From NCBI GenBank assembly GCA_950097145.1, contig CATNCF010000017.1, forward strand, positions 1 to 54,734: a stretch of DNA of 54,734 nt. Direction: 5' to 3'. Source of the stretch: an uncultured Lachnospiraceae bacterium (GTDB taxonomy: Bacteria; Bacillota; Clostridia; Lachnospirales; Lachnospiraceae). Made by a program: the position numbers and the translations under genes. Positions 6,900 through 15,832 of the stretch are shown here, in pieces; position 1 is the first letter of the stretch; each line of letters begins with the position of its first letter. The notes under the pieces are model-generated. The model had not been told where the DNA came from. It was given only the letters and a program-made list of their open reading frames with translations, and did not search any database.

Positions 6900-9800
6900 T
6901 TACATTACTGTAAAATCCTTATTTACTAATTCGTCCATCTGCCCATAGGCTTCCAGGCGTTTCAGCATTGTCATTTCATCTTTCATCTGCCATCCTGCCA
7001 TCATATCATTAATCATTTCATAACGGCTGTCGTCGCTGTCAGAGGAGAACTGACGGCTCTGAATCTGGCCGCTCTGGGTGACTTTCCACTCATCATCCTG
7101 CATTTCCTTTATATAATAGGGAAGGCTTTCACCGAAAAATAGCAGAAATTCTTTTGCAAAAATCTCGTCATACATTTTCATCATTTCACATTCCACATAT
7201 TCCGTCTCTCCCTGGGGAATATAAGCAATGATTACCTGCGCTTTTGGATCAGTACGGTATTCCAGCACAATCCTGTCATGTATCAGATATTTTTGCTTCA
7301 GTAGTTCCGGCAGGTTCTCATAAAACCCGAAAAACAAGTTTCTTTTCAATGCTTCTTTCAATATTTTTCCTGCCAGGTCCAGCTTCTCTTTGTCCAGTTC
7401 TTTTTGTGCAGAACACCATTTCAAAAATCCCAGCCTGCAGACAAAGTTCAACTCCTGACCGCTGTGTAAAAGTCCTGCTGTTTTCTGGAACACATAGGAA
7501 GATATCACTGCATCCCTTATCACATATTGATGACTCATCCTGGTAAGATAAGCAAGAATTACAAGATCCTTTCCCTGGCCTTTGACATAATGTTCAAATA
7601 CTTCCTCTACATCCGGGGAATAATCACCTGTATACAGAAAACGTTCCAGGCAATGTTCTTCCAGCTCATACGTGTCCAGTTCAAAATTACAGGCCGCCTT
7701 CCAGAGCTTTAACATTTCCTCCAGGCTCCCATAAAAATATCTGCACATATAAATTAAAATCTGTTCGTTGTATTTGCCCCTGAGAAATACGCTGCGGCAC
7801 AATCCCAATAGAAACGCATCCCTCTCCTGCTGTTCCAAATCCCCCAGTTTATTGCAGATGACATACACCAGCTTCACCGGAGAGATATGCTCGCAGCCAT
7901 ACTGTTCCAGCAGTTCATAAGCCCGCCGGTAATGGCGCCTTGCCACCAGCAGATTCATAATCTTTTCTCTCGCCTGTTTCTCCATCCCTTCAAAGGAAAG
8001 ATTTAAGAGAAATTCATCCAAAGCCTCTCCGGTATAATTGTCATAAAAATATTCTATCATCTGAGGCCGCAGTTCCTCCCGGTAAGCTTCACTGACATCG
8101 CTTGATTCCACCACCTTCTGCAGCCAGGGCAGATCCTCCTTCTCATAAGTCTGCCAGATTTTCTTCTTATCAAAATATTTCAACAGATACGGAAGTTTAT
8201 CCTCTGCACAGGCAATGCCCTTCTCCAGAAATTTTTCACTGTCCATAAGGGGAACTGTCTTAAGATCCTCCCCCGGCAGAAACCGTCTGCCCCTTGCATC
8301 CTCCAGAAGAATCTGCCAGGAACTGCTGTAAAGATTCACATAGCCCCTTCCGTGCGTAAAAGGCACCACTTGCTCCCTCTTTAAGGGATGCTGGCAGAGC
8401 ACCAAATTACAAGCCTCTGGACTGCTGCAGCTCACTTCGCAGGCAAAGATCGCCTTCGCCATATTCTTACCCTTATGTTCTTCCAGAAGTTCCGGCGTCA
8501 AAACTTCCCGGTAAATCACTGCAAGGGCTGAATCTAATTTTCCATTGTTTAATTGGCGCAGGGCAAACGCCTTGATATTCTTCTGATAATGGGGCCAGAC
8601 ACTTTTCCATTGGGACTTGTTTCTGATGACTGCCGCATACAGAATGGCCTGGGGATCGCTGGCGAGATTACTGTAGGATTGAAAATACAGCACAATAGAC
8701 TTGGGCAGTTTCTCCATCTGCTTCCAGTCTGCTGAAAGCACCCAGGCTTCGTACAGTCCGGCAATCCTCAGTTCCTCTTCCACTCCTTTTTGATACCATT
8801 TCCAATATTCAGTACCATAACAATGCCCTTTAATACAATAACTGCAGACCGCCTGCAAACTCTCCTGGGACGGCGCCGCCTGATAACAGGCCGCAAATAT
8901 CTTATACCAGATGTGGTCATACACAGGAAGCTCAGAGGCCAGTTTCACGGCCTGTTCTGCCAGTTCCTTGGACAAGGACTGGTGTTTTACTGTAAAATAT
9001 AAAATCTTTCGTTCAAATTCTCCGCTCCTGCGCAGATGAAATGGCTCTTTCTCTAAAATGCGCCATGCCTCCAGATAGAGCAGCACACTTTCCCTGTTGT
9101 TCCTTAAATATTTGGCAATCACTTCAAGCTTCCTGCCCTTGCTGTAATTCAAATCTTCATCTAAAAACAGAAGCATCCATAGAAGCGCCTCGTTTTCCTG
9201 GTTCTTATGATAGATCTTACGTATCTGGCTGGTGCATTTATTCACATACGCCGGTTCTGGCTCCCGGAGGGTGCACAGATACAGATAATAAGCATACAGA
9301 GGAGAATTCTTGTCTACTTTATTTCTGGGAAAAGAACTCAGCGTCCATTCTGCCTCCTGCCGCTGGCGGTTGGCCAGAAACACCTGTGCTTTCACCAGCA
9401 GATACCAGAGATTCTCCGGCTCCAGTTCTATCAGTTCCTCCAGGATTTTCCCTGCGCGCTTTGCCCATGCCCCCGTTACCATCTTCCGTAATCCAAAATC
9501 CAGATAGATACCCGCAAGCTCTGCCTGCTTCCTTCTGATGTTCATGGCTATGGTTTTTCCAGTCCGGTTCCCCACAGCACACAAGTCGATTTCTTCCCGC
9601 TGGAACGGTGTCTGAAGGGTCAGTCTGCCATAGTTCCGGCCTCCGTGAAGCTGTTCCGGCAGAACCATAAACTCCAGGGTTCCTTGGCTTCCCACAAAAT
9701 CCTCATCTGTAATCCGATGTTTTATAGGCTTAAGCCACTCTCCCTGTACATGAACCTCCAGGGCAAAATGCCCCCATTCTTCTTTTTTCAACGTAATAGA

Positions 9801-10433
9801 ATGTATCTGCGGCTCTGTTATATTGCGAAACTCATGCTGCATTTCCTCCACCTGAAACATCACACGCTTTTTCTTACGTGCCGCAATGAGAAATTCTTCT
9901 ACCTGTACTCTGGTACAGGGCCTGCGGCAGAGTCCCTGGTAAATCAGCCGTTCTTCTGTTTCCCGCAGTCCAAAAATCTGTGCAAATTCCGGCTGTCCAA
10001 AAATCCTCACTGCCTCCTCAAAATTTTGCCGCGCCAGATTGGCAAACTCTGTAACGTTCTTAATTCTTCCCTGGGAACTATTGGGATATTTTCTTGAAAT
10101 GGACGCAGTAAATGGAAGGATATATTCTCCCTGGTCACTGACAATATGAAAATTACCTGTCTGCGTATCCCCTTCGCACAATCCTTCACTCTGAAATTGA
10201 AATTTCTGGGTCATGGACGCTCCCTGAAACCCCGGGCTTGTGCACTCCATTCTGGGGCTTGAGGAATAGACGGTTCCCTCTATGGGGATATTATTGGTAT
10301 TCTGTATGGAAAATTCACCGGTATAAACAGTCCCTTCCAACACTTCAAATTCCAGTTTTTCTGGCGTAAATTCAAGGATGGAAGATTGGCATTGGCACAT
10401 TCCTGCTGCCAGTTCTTCTATTTTTCTCTGCAA
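6900..10433 (-). CDS. DUF5717-like giant protein, first gene of an unexplained operon
   Basis: About 1177 residues. The N-terminal 110 residues look like an immunoglobulin-type domain (VLEGTVYTGEFSIQNTNNIPI, then beta strands). A second beta domain lies at about 205-290. From about 300 to the end the protein is helical, with irregular TPR-like repeats (AGKILEELIELEPENLWYLLVKAQVFLA). No catalytic motif is visible. I prefer TTG 10433, giving MQRKIEELAAG, because AGGTGA stands five bases upstream; TTG 10460 has no binding site. The family label comes from memory of a lineage-restricted group. It is divergent from the CobD-like gene across 115 bp. Length and architecture suggest a scaffold. Confidence 0.78.
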   Translation of the reverse strand: MQRKIEELAAGMCQCQSSILEFTPEKLEFEVLEGTVYTGEFSIQNTNNIPIEGTVYSSSPRMECTSPGFQGASMTQKFQFQSEGLCEGDTQTGNFHIVSDQGEYILPFTASISRKYPNSSQGRIKNVTEFANLARQNFEEAVRIFGQPEFAQIFGLRETEERLIYQGLCRRPCTRVQVEEFLIAARKKKRVMFQVEEMQHEFRNITEPQIHSITLKKEEWGHFALEVHVQGEWLKPIKHRITDEDFVGSQGTLEFMVLPEQLHGGRNYGRLTLQTPFQREEIDLCAVGNRTGKTIAMNIRRKQAELAGIYLDFGLRKMVTGAWAKRAGKILEELIELEPENLWYLLVKAQVFLANRQRQEAEWTLSSFPRNKVDKNSPLYAYYLYLCTLREPEPAYVNKCTSQIRKIYHKNQENEALLWMLLFLDEDLNYSKGRKLEVIAKYLRNNRESVLLYLEAWRILEKEPFHLRRSGEFERKILYFTVKHQSLSKELAEQAVKLASELPVYDHIWYKIFAACYQAAPSQESLQAVCSYCIKGHCYGTEYWKWYQKGVEEELRIAGLYEAWVLSADWKQMEKLPKSIVLYFQSYSNLASDPQAILYAAVIRNKSQWKSVWPHYQKNIKAFALRQLNNGKLDSALAVIYREVLTPELLEEHKGKNMAKAIFACEVSCSSPEACNLVLCQHPLKREQVVPFTHGRGYVNLYSSSWQILLEDARGRRFLPGEDLKTVPLMDSEKFLEKGIACAEDKLPYLLKYFDKKKIWQTYEKEDLPWLQKVVESSDVSEAYREELRPQMIEYFYDNYTGEALDEFLLNLSFEGMEKQAREKIMNLLVARRHYRRAYELLEQYGCEHISPVKLVYVICNKLGDLEQQERDAFLLGLCRSVFLRGKYNEQILIYMCRYFYGSLEEMLKLWKAACNFELDTYELEEHCLERFLYTGDYSPDVEEVFEHYVKGQGKDLVILAYLTRMSHQYVIRDAVISSYVFQKTAGLLHSGQELNFVCRLGFLKWCSAQKELDKEKLDLAGKILKEALKRNLFFGFYENLPELLKQKYLIHDRIVLEYRTDPKAQVIIAYIPQGETEYVECEMMKMYDEIFAKEFLLFFGESLPYYIKEMQDDEWKVTQSGQIQSRQFSSDSDDSRYEMINDMMAGWQMKDEMTMLKRLEAYGQMDELVNKDFTVM

Positions 10434-10548
10434 ATCGTCACCTGCTTGCTTTTTTATCAATAATCGTTATAATGAAAAGAGTTGTTATTTATTATATACG
10501 ATTTAAACGCCTGTGTAAACAGCCGTATTTATAATTTGGAGGAGAAAT

Positions 10549-11637
10549 ATGATTCAGCACAAAGACCATTTTCACGGAAGTGATTTAGAAAAAATTGAAC
10601 AGATTTATGGAATCCGAAAAGAAGAAATTGTAAGTTTCAGCGCAAATGTAAATCCCCTGGGCGTATCATCCCTGCTGCGGGAAACGCTGTCAAACCACAT
10701 TGACGCCATCACCACCTATCCTGACCGGGAGTATACTGCCCTTCGGAAATGCATTGGAACCTATGTGGGCACTGACTATGAAAATATTATTATGGGGAAC
10801 GGTTCCACAGAACTTATTTCCCTGTTTATTCAGATCCAGCATCCCAAAAAAGCCTTGATTATTGGTCCTACTTACTCGGAATATGAACGGGAAATTGCCC
10901 TTGGGGGAGGCGCCTGCCTCTATTATCCCTTAAAGGAAGAACAGGACTTTGCATTGGATGTAAATGATTTTACCGCTCAATTAAATGAAAGCATTGACCT
11001 TGTGGTTATCTGCAATCCCAACAATCCCACTTCCGGCGCAATCTGCCAGGACACCATGCGGACCATTCTGGATGTATGCAAGCAGAATGATATTTTTGTT
11101 ATGACAGACGAAACATATGTGGAATTTGCAGACAATTCCCAGCGTATTTCTTCCATTCCCCTGACCTCCTACTACAACAATATCATTATCCTCCGGGGAA
11201 CGTCTAAATTCTTTGCCGCTCCAGGTCTCAGGCTTGGCTATGCGGTAACTGGAAACCGTGATCTGATTAAGGCCATTAATACAAGAAAGAATCCCTGGAC
11301 CATTAACTCTCTGGCAGTGATTGCCGGGGAGATTATGTTCCGGGATTCCTCTTATATTGCCCAGACCAGGGCATTAATTTCGGGCGAGCGTGCACGGATC
11401 TACGAAGCACTCTCCCAAGACTGCCGTTTCAAGGCATATCCGCCCAGCGGAAATTTTATATTAGTCCGCCTTCTGGATGACGCCCTGACCTCAGAGTTAC
11501 TATTTGACCGCGCCATCCGCCAAAGGATGATGATCCGCGATTGCTCCACCTTTCCATTTTTAAGTAATAAGTATATCCGCTTCTGCTTTATGACACCAGA
11601 AATGAATGACAAACTCCTGACCTGCCTGCTGGCTTAA
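10549..11637 (+). CDS. PLP-dependent class I/II aminotransferase, CobD-like
   Basis: 362 residues with the fold-type I PLP pattern. NPNNPTS is at 156-162, TDETYVEF near 186, and RGTSKFFAAPGLRLGY carries the likely PLP lysine, Lys220. The N-terminus (HGSDLEKIEQIYG and FSANVNPLG) resembles L-threonine-O-3-phosphate decarboxylase (CobD) and histidinol-phosphate aminotransferase relatives. No cobalamin genes are near, so the exact reaction is open: decarboxylation of threonine phosphate or a transamination. GGAGGAGAAAT precedes the ATG. It stands alone on the plus strand, divergent from the DUF5717-type operon, and its stop overlaps the end of a small minus-strand gene. Confidence 0.85.
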   Translation: MIQHKDHFHGSDLEKIEQIYGIRKEEIVSFSANVNPLGVSSLLRETLSNHIDAITTYPDREYTALRKCIGTYVGTDYENIIMGNGSTELISLFIQIQHPKKALIIGPTYSEYEREIALGGGACLYYPLKEEQDFALDVNDFTAQLNESIDLVVICNPNNPTSGAICQDTMRTILDVCKQNDIFVMTDETYVEFADNSQRISSIPLTSYYNNIIILRGTSKFFAAPGLRLGYAVTGNRDLIKAINTRKNPWTINSLAVIAGEIMFRDSSYIAQTRALISGERARIYEALSQDCRFKAYPPSGNFILVRLLDDALTSELLFDRAIRQRMMIRDCSTFPFLSNKYIRFCFMTPEMNDKLLTCLLA

Positions 11638-11756
11638 GAAATCAGCGAAAACAGGTATTCACCTAACCGGATCAGGTAGTTTGCAGCCATAATCGCTGTA
11701 AACAGTATCAGCAGAGGCGCACATGCCTTCATAAAATCTTTGAAAAAATCCTTCAT
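11634..11756 (-). CDS. 40-residue single-pass membrane protein
   Basis: The ORF starts one base after the TAG of the secreted-protein gene (TAG-T-ATG), an arrangement typical of reinitiation, and it has no separate ribosome binding site. The peptide begins MKDFFKDFMKACAPLLILFT and continues with one hydrophobic helix (about 10-29), then a short basic/amphipathic tail. Its stop overlaps the convergent aminotransferase gene by 2 bp. It resembles in size and shape small membrane proteins that modulate partners, but I recognise no family. The coupling to a secreted protein suggests a shared task. Confidence 0.55.
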   Translation of the reverse strand: MKDFFKDFMKACAPLLILFTAIMAANYLIRLGEYLFSLIS

Positions 11757-11757
11757 A

Positions 11758-12189
11758 CTAATAAGTCTTACTTATGCTGGTGTAGTTCAGCGGCTCTCCA
11801 CCCACATTAAAGTTGGTGCTCACCCGGTAGGTTCCACGGGTTGACAATGCGTAAGATTTGGATAGTGTTATATTTGGACCATCCTTCGATGCATTCCAGG
11901 TTTTCACTGTGGCCCAGCCCCAGTTTGCCCCTGCATAGCGCTGCAGCTTCATTTCTGAAGTGATATGACAGGATTTCTTTGCTGTCACTGTAGAATAGGC
12001 ATATGCTGTGCTGCCCTCAATCTTCAGGCTTGCCGCAATATTAATGGTATTTACATACCTGGGCTGTACGGCGTCCCCCTCTCTCACCTGAGCCTGCTGC
12101 ACAGGAACTGCCGCCAGTGCACTGCCGCTGGGGACAGCCGCCAGCATTCCTGCCAGTGCCATTATCATTAGTAGTTTTCGTTTCATCAT
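11758..12189 (-). CDS. small secreted protein, DUF6147-like
   Basis: 143 residues with a clear signal peptide: MMKRKLL, a hydrophobic core and cleavage after SGSALA near residue 26. The mature part is about 115 residues, rich in Ser/Thr/Tyr and beta-strand patterns (TAYAYSTVTAK, KSYALSTRGTYRVSTNFNV) with one cysteine. The layout resembles small secreted Firmicutes proteins of the DUF6147 type; this name is from memory. AAGGAG lies four to seven bases before the ATGATG. The next gene, the 40-residue membrane peptide, starts one base after its stop. Its role outside the cell is unknown. Confidence 0.72.
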   Translation of the reverse strand: MMKRKLLMIMALAGMLAAVPSGSALAAVPVQQAQVREGDAVQPRYVNTINIAASLKIEGSTAYAYSTVTAKKSCHITSEMKLQRYAGANWGWATVKTWNASKDGPNITLSKSYALSTRGTYRVSTNFNVGGEPLNYTSISKTY

Positions 12190-12343
12190 ATTTCTCCTTT
12201 CTGAATTCCTTCACTCTGCCTTAGGGCAGTCTGGTACTATATAGTAACAATTGAACAGGGAAAAATATGACACTTTTTTCCAAATTATTTTATTTTTTCT
12301 ATATTTTTGGATTTCGCGCCTTGTCAAAAATTTTGAGATAACA

Positions 12344-12757
12344 TCAAATCCCCCGCAAAAGAAGCTCAGACGGCAAGATCGCCGGAATATCAAATTCTTC
12401 AAAATCTTTTTTATTCCGTGTCACGATATAATCGCAATGAATGGATCTGGCACAAACCGACACAAGGCAGTCCTCAAAGTCTTTTGCCCGTTTCTGGAAT
12501 GCCGCCAGAACGTCACGATCCGTAACGCTGCAGACCTGAACAATTTCTAAGAGCTTTTCAACTGCCTGATATGCAAGTTCTGCGCTGTGCGTATACTTCC
12601 TTACAAGATAATAGATATCGGTAACGGAAGATGCGGACACGAAACCTGCTATTTTCTGTTCTTCACAAAGACTTAATACTTTGTAAGAATCTGCCACAAA
12701 AGGCTTCCGATCCAGCAGAACATCCATGACCACATTCGTATCACACATTATTTTCAT
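12344..12757 (-). CDS. PIN-domain toxin of a type II toxin-antitoxin pair
   Basis: 137 residues, a full PIN domain. MCDTNVVMD supplies the first conserved Asp, KDFEDCLVSVCA the second acidic group, and IVTRNKKDFEEF the C-terminal acidic motif. PIN toxins are metal-dependent RNases that cut tRNA, rRNA or mRNA and are held inactive by an antitoxin. The start at 12757 lies within the last codons of the Phd-type gene (17-bp overlap), the standard antitoxin-first order. The pair stands in the accessory zone between a secreted protein and an anti-sigma-like gene. The RNA target cannot be predicted. Confidence 0.87.
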   Translation of the reverse strand: MKIMCDTNVVMDVLLDRKPFVADSYKVLSLCEEQKIAGFVSASSVTDIYYLVRKYTHSAELAYQAVEKLLEIVQVCSVTDRDVLAAFQKRAKDFEDCLVSVCARSIHCDYIVTRNKKDFEEFDIPAILPSELLLRGI

Positions 12758-12968
12758 ACTTTAACAGCCGCTCCTCCCGCAGTGAATCCAGTTCGATATC
12801 AGAAGAAACGTCTTTCAGCATCCCCCTGAGGGAATCCACAGCGGAAATCTGTGGATTTACAACCTTGGCAATTAATTTTCCGTTTTGGGTGATAAAAATA
12901 TCTTCCTTGGCAATCAAATCCAGATATTTTCCAACGTTCGTTTTAAATTCTGTAGCTGTCACTGTCAT
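12741..12968 (-). CDS. Phd/YefM-type antitoxin
   Basis: 75 residues. The N-terminal TVTATEFKTNVGKYLDLIAK and DIFITQNGKLIAKVV match the Phd/YefM fold, which binds operator DNA; the charged C-terminus (SLREERLLKYENNV) would wrap the toxin. GGAGGAAGCATGATAT precedes the ATG. It overlaps the PIN gene, so both are made from one message, and the complex probably represses its own promoter upstream, in the stretch 12969-13300. Confidence 0.87.
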   Translation of the reverse strand: MTVTATEFKTNVGKYLDLIAKEDIFITQNGKLIAKVVNPQISAVDSLRGMLKDVSSDIELDSLREERLLKYENNV

Positions 12969-13302
12969 ATATCATGCTTCCTCCTCTCCTTTCAAAAATG
13001 CAGGCTAATTTACATCGCCACTATCCTTCTCTTTCTCAAAGAAACCCGTAAATTCATCTACATCCTGTTTCTCTTATCCAGCGAATCCAGGAACTTTGAA
13101 ACATGTTCCGCAGATTAAGTTCCAAAAAGCTTCTTTCGCGTACATTTTACCACATTTACTATTTTTAAGAGCAGAATGTCCTTCCCTTATGCCAAACTTC
13201 ATCCTGATGGGCAGGGTATCTCATTCTTCATTCCCTATAACTTATACCACTTTCAATATCAGCGGCCTCCTCTCAATAGTTTTGTTATCTTTTTGATATT
13301 AC

Positions 13303-14040
13303 TTATTCCATCAGTTCCAATCCATCGGCAAGCTCCAACAATTCTTCCTTTGACATCTTTCCGCTTAATTCAATCAAATTCTCTTCATCCGATAATATCA
13401 AACTGCCCACATTATCATCTTTCATGTAATAACCTGTAAAATGATTTACAGTTATCTCTTCTACCCCTTCCATAATATATGTTACATTCCCTATAGTAAC
13501 ATCTGTTTGCCCATTTTGTTTGAAAAGCAGAACATCATTGTCATCATTCATATAAATTATCTGATATTCATGAAACACATCGTCAAATCTATCTTCCTCT
13601 AAATGATACCCTTCAGGAATTTTCGTCAATTTATACTTACGAAAACTCTTCTCCGTCTCCGCAGTTTCTTCATGATTTTCCATAATCACATTTTCTTCTC
13701 TGTTGACTTTCACATGGTCGTCACGCTGTTCCAGCGAAATTTCATACAGCCAGCAAATCAACGTTCTTGCCGCGGCTACGGTTCCGCCCAGCAGCAGCAA
13801 CATTAATGCAATTAACAAAATCAGCTTTCTTCTGGAACGGATGGGACGATAGAGTTCCAGTATGGAAGTTTTCTCTTCCGCTTCCCGTTCCTTTGTTCCA
13901 ATCCGGCGTATCAGACGGCGCATTTTAATTCGAAACTTCAATGAAAACCGATGTTCTGGCAGATCCAGCGGACGATTTTCATATTCCTCTGTCACAATTT
14001 CCTCAAATGCCTCTTTCAGCAGTAAATCCATGTTATCCAT
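13303..14040 (-). CDS. DUF4367-type anti-sigma-like membrane protein
   Basis: 245 residues. A cytoplasmic helical N-terminus (MDNMDLLLKEAFEEIVTEEY, about 1-80) precedes one membrane helix (about 73-92, LILLIALMLLLLGGTVAAA). An extracytoplasmic domain (about 130-245) has the pattern LTKIPEGYHLEE...VLLFKQNGQTDV...GYYMKDDN, as in DUF4367 proteins. Relatives usually follow a sigma-70/ECF gene and act as its anti-sigma factor. No sigma factor gene is adjacent here: upstream there is only about 120 bp and then an unrelated cassette. GGGGG seven bases before ATG 14040 is the binding site. It is either an orphan or a remnant of a lost sigma/anti-sigma pair. Confidence 0.75.
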   Translation of the reverse strand: MDNMDLLLKEAFEEIVTEEYENRPLDLPEHRFSLKFRIKMRRLIRRIGTKEREAEEKTSILELYRPIRSRRKLILLIALMLLLLGGTVAAARTLICWLYEISLEQRDDHVKVNREENVIMENHEETAETEKSFRKYKLTKIPEGYHLEEDRFDDVFHEYQIIYMNDDNDVLLFKQNGQTDVTIGNVTYIMEGVEEITVNHFTGYYMKDDNVGSLILSDEENLIELSGKMSKEELLELADGLELME

Positions 14041-14159
14041 GCCTGTTCCCCCTTATTCTCTAAGAATCTATATTTATTAAGAAACACTTACAGCAAAACA
14101 AGGCATCCTGCTCCCCCATATTTACGTCTGATACCGGGTTCTTCTTATACAATAATTAA

Positions 14160-14846
14160 TTATTCATCCATTAGCTCCAGCAGATGGTCTAATTTATTTT
14201 CAATTCTTCTGCTTTGCTTCATCATCATAATCCTCCATAATTTCTCCTCATTTTCTTCAATAAGATCCCACCATAATTTACAGCAGAATTCCTCTATGCC
14301 AAATATTCTATGCATCTTATCAAAAGCATTTTCTCTTGAAAAATTCTCCACAAGGACCATTTCAATAAAAGTAAACATAATCTTTCTAAGAACATATAAT
14401 TGTTTCAAGTCCCCCATTGTTCTGTCAATACGTTTTTTTCCTATATCTTTTATAATCAAATTTTCAAAACAATATTTTGTGATTTTTTGAAAAGTTTCAT
14501 TAGACATATCCCTTATAAATTTCGCTTCTTCAAATGGCCTGATTACCGAATCAATATATCTCTGCACCCACTTTATAAACTTATCATTATTCTCATAATC
14601 CTCAAGTTTTTCAAATATGTCCCAAAAATCCTCTTTATTTTCAATAGATCGGATCACGTCTGGACTTATATTTACAAATTTCTTTAAGGAATCCAAAAAA
14701 GACTCTGGCACTTCATTGGGAACTGCTAAAGAATCTCCTTTTACAAATTGATTCAAATTGTAACCGCTTTGCTCCAGAATCGTATTAAACAATTCAATTA
14801 TTTTCGCAACCCCATTCTCTTGGAATTCTAATTCTATGCTTTTCAT
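14160..14846 (-). CDS. unrecognised all-helical protein, third gene of the nitrilase cassette
   Basis: 228 residues from ATG 14846, almost entirely predicted helix, rich in Lys/Glu/Ile/Phe, without membrane segments or motifs I know. The C-terminal helix (QSRRIENKLDHLLELMDE) could form a coiled coil. The frame is open up to TTG 14885, but neither start has a good ribosome binding site. From 14846 it overlaps the upstream coiled-coil gene by 53 bp, so translation is probably coupled. It shares the AT-rich base use of its two upstream partners. I know no homologue by sight. Confidence 0.7.
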   Translation of the reverse strand: MKSIELEFQENGVAKIIELFNTILEQSGYNLNQFVKGDSLAVPNEVPESFLDSLKKFVNISPDVIRSIENKEDFWDIFEKLEDYENNDKFIKWVQRYIDSVIRPFEEAKFIRDMSNETFQKITKYCFENLIIKDIGKKRIDRTMGDLKQLYVLRKIMFTFIEMVLVENFSRENAFDKMHRIFGIEEFCCKLWWDLIEENEEKLWRIMMMKQSRRIENKLDHLLELMDE

Positions 14847-15804
14847 TATTTTTATACACACTCTCTTTCTCTGTTCTGATTTCAAAGATTTTTGCCGTAT
14901 ACATATCTTCCTGATCCGATATAAATTTTTGAGCCATAATATGGTATTTTGATTGAATCGCCCACTCTCTTTCTGGTGACAATTTTTCTAATTTAAGCTC
15001 ACATTCTATTCCTTTATTATAAGAATTTTCTAAAGCTTCCATTAAACTATCACAATTTTTATAAATTAACTGGTTAGAAGCTTCTCTAGAAAACTTTTCC
15101 TGTGAATCCATCACATGAGCATAATACTTTCTTCCTGATGGGGACAAGGAAATCTGAATACTTTCTGGCTTTTTACGCATATTAAAATATTTTGAATTAC
15201 GGCTTAATATAGCTTCCAATTCTCTCTTGGATAGTTCTGTCTGTTCTTGAAGCTGTTCTAACTCCATATGTCTTTGCTTACTTAAATTTTTCAAAACATC
15301 TGCCATTTTTTGATATTTTTCGGATATTCTATCATACTCTTCTTCCTCTCTGCGAAGCTGTTCTTCTTTCTCATATAATTCATACAGCATGTTCATATGG
15401 CTTAAATAAGCTGCATCTCTCATTATTTCATTTAACTTATCATATACCTTCTCAACGACTTTCTGATAAATTCTGTCAGATACTTCAACCGCCTGGAATT
15501 GATTTATCTTGTCAGTTGATAAAGCCAGACTATCCATCTTTTCTTTGTATTCCCAAACAATTTCAATCATATTGTCTTTACTAATTTCAGAAATCTGCTC
15601 TGCGATTTTCTTTGTATCAAAACATAATTGGTATTTTTGTTTAAATTGTTCTTCTAAGTCAATTAAGTCGTCTAACTGCTGATTTTTCACTCCTGTTTTA
15701 ATATAATTATGAACAGAATTTCCTAATTCCCTCAGATATGTTTCTTTTTCACAATCATTTTTCTCATCTATATAAGTTTTTTTTGTATATTCATTTTTTC
15801 CCAT
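14794..15804 (-). CDS. coiled-coil protein with probable winged-helix segment
   Basis: 336 residues. The ATG at 15804 has AGAGGGTG upstream; GTG 15813 is a weaker alternative. Residues 45-135 are helical and 140-185 form an acidic/basic coiled coil (YEKEEQLRREEEEYDRISEK). Residues about 180-230 read like a winged helix: TELSKRELEAILSRN, then YFNMRKKPESIQISLSPSGRKYY, where the strand-turn-strand would be the wing. The C-terminal 100 residues are helical. DNA or RNA binding is therefore plausible. It lies 28 bp after the nitrilase-like gene and overlaps the third gene. It has no metal or nucleotide-binding motif. Confidence 0.75.
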   Translation of the reverse strand: MGKNEYTKKTYIDEKNDCEKETYLRELGNSVHNYIKTGVKNQQLDDLIDLEEQFKQKYQLCFDTKKIAEQISEISKDNMIEIVWEYKEKMDSLALSTDKINQFQAVEVSDRIYQKVVEKVYDKLNEIMRDAAYLSHMNMLYELYEKEEQLRREEEEYDRISEKYQKMADVLKNLSKQRHMELEQLQEQTELSKRELEAILSRNSKYFNMRKKPESIQISLSPSGRKYYAHVMDSQEKFSREASNQLIYKNCDSLMEALENSYNKGIECELKLEKLSPEREWAIQSKYHIMAQKFISDQEDMYTAKIFEIRTEKESVYKNNEKHRIRIPREWGCENN

Positions 15805-15832
15805 ATTTATCACCCTCTTTTTGAATAAATTT

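Noticed and set aside
9041-9538. Plus-strand open frame of 165 codons inside the DUF5717-like gene
   Set aside because: It lacks a ribosome binding site and family features; it is the antisense shadow of the long minus-strand gene.
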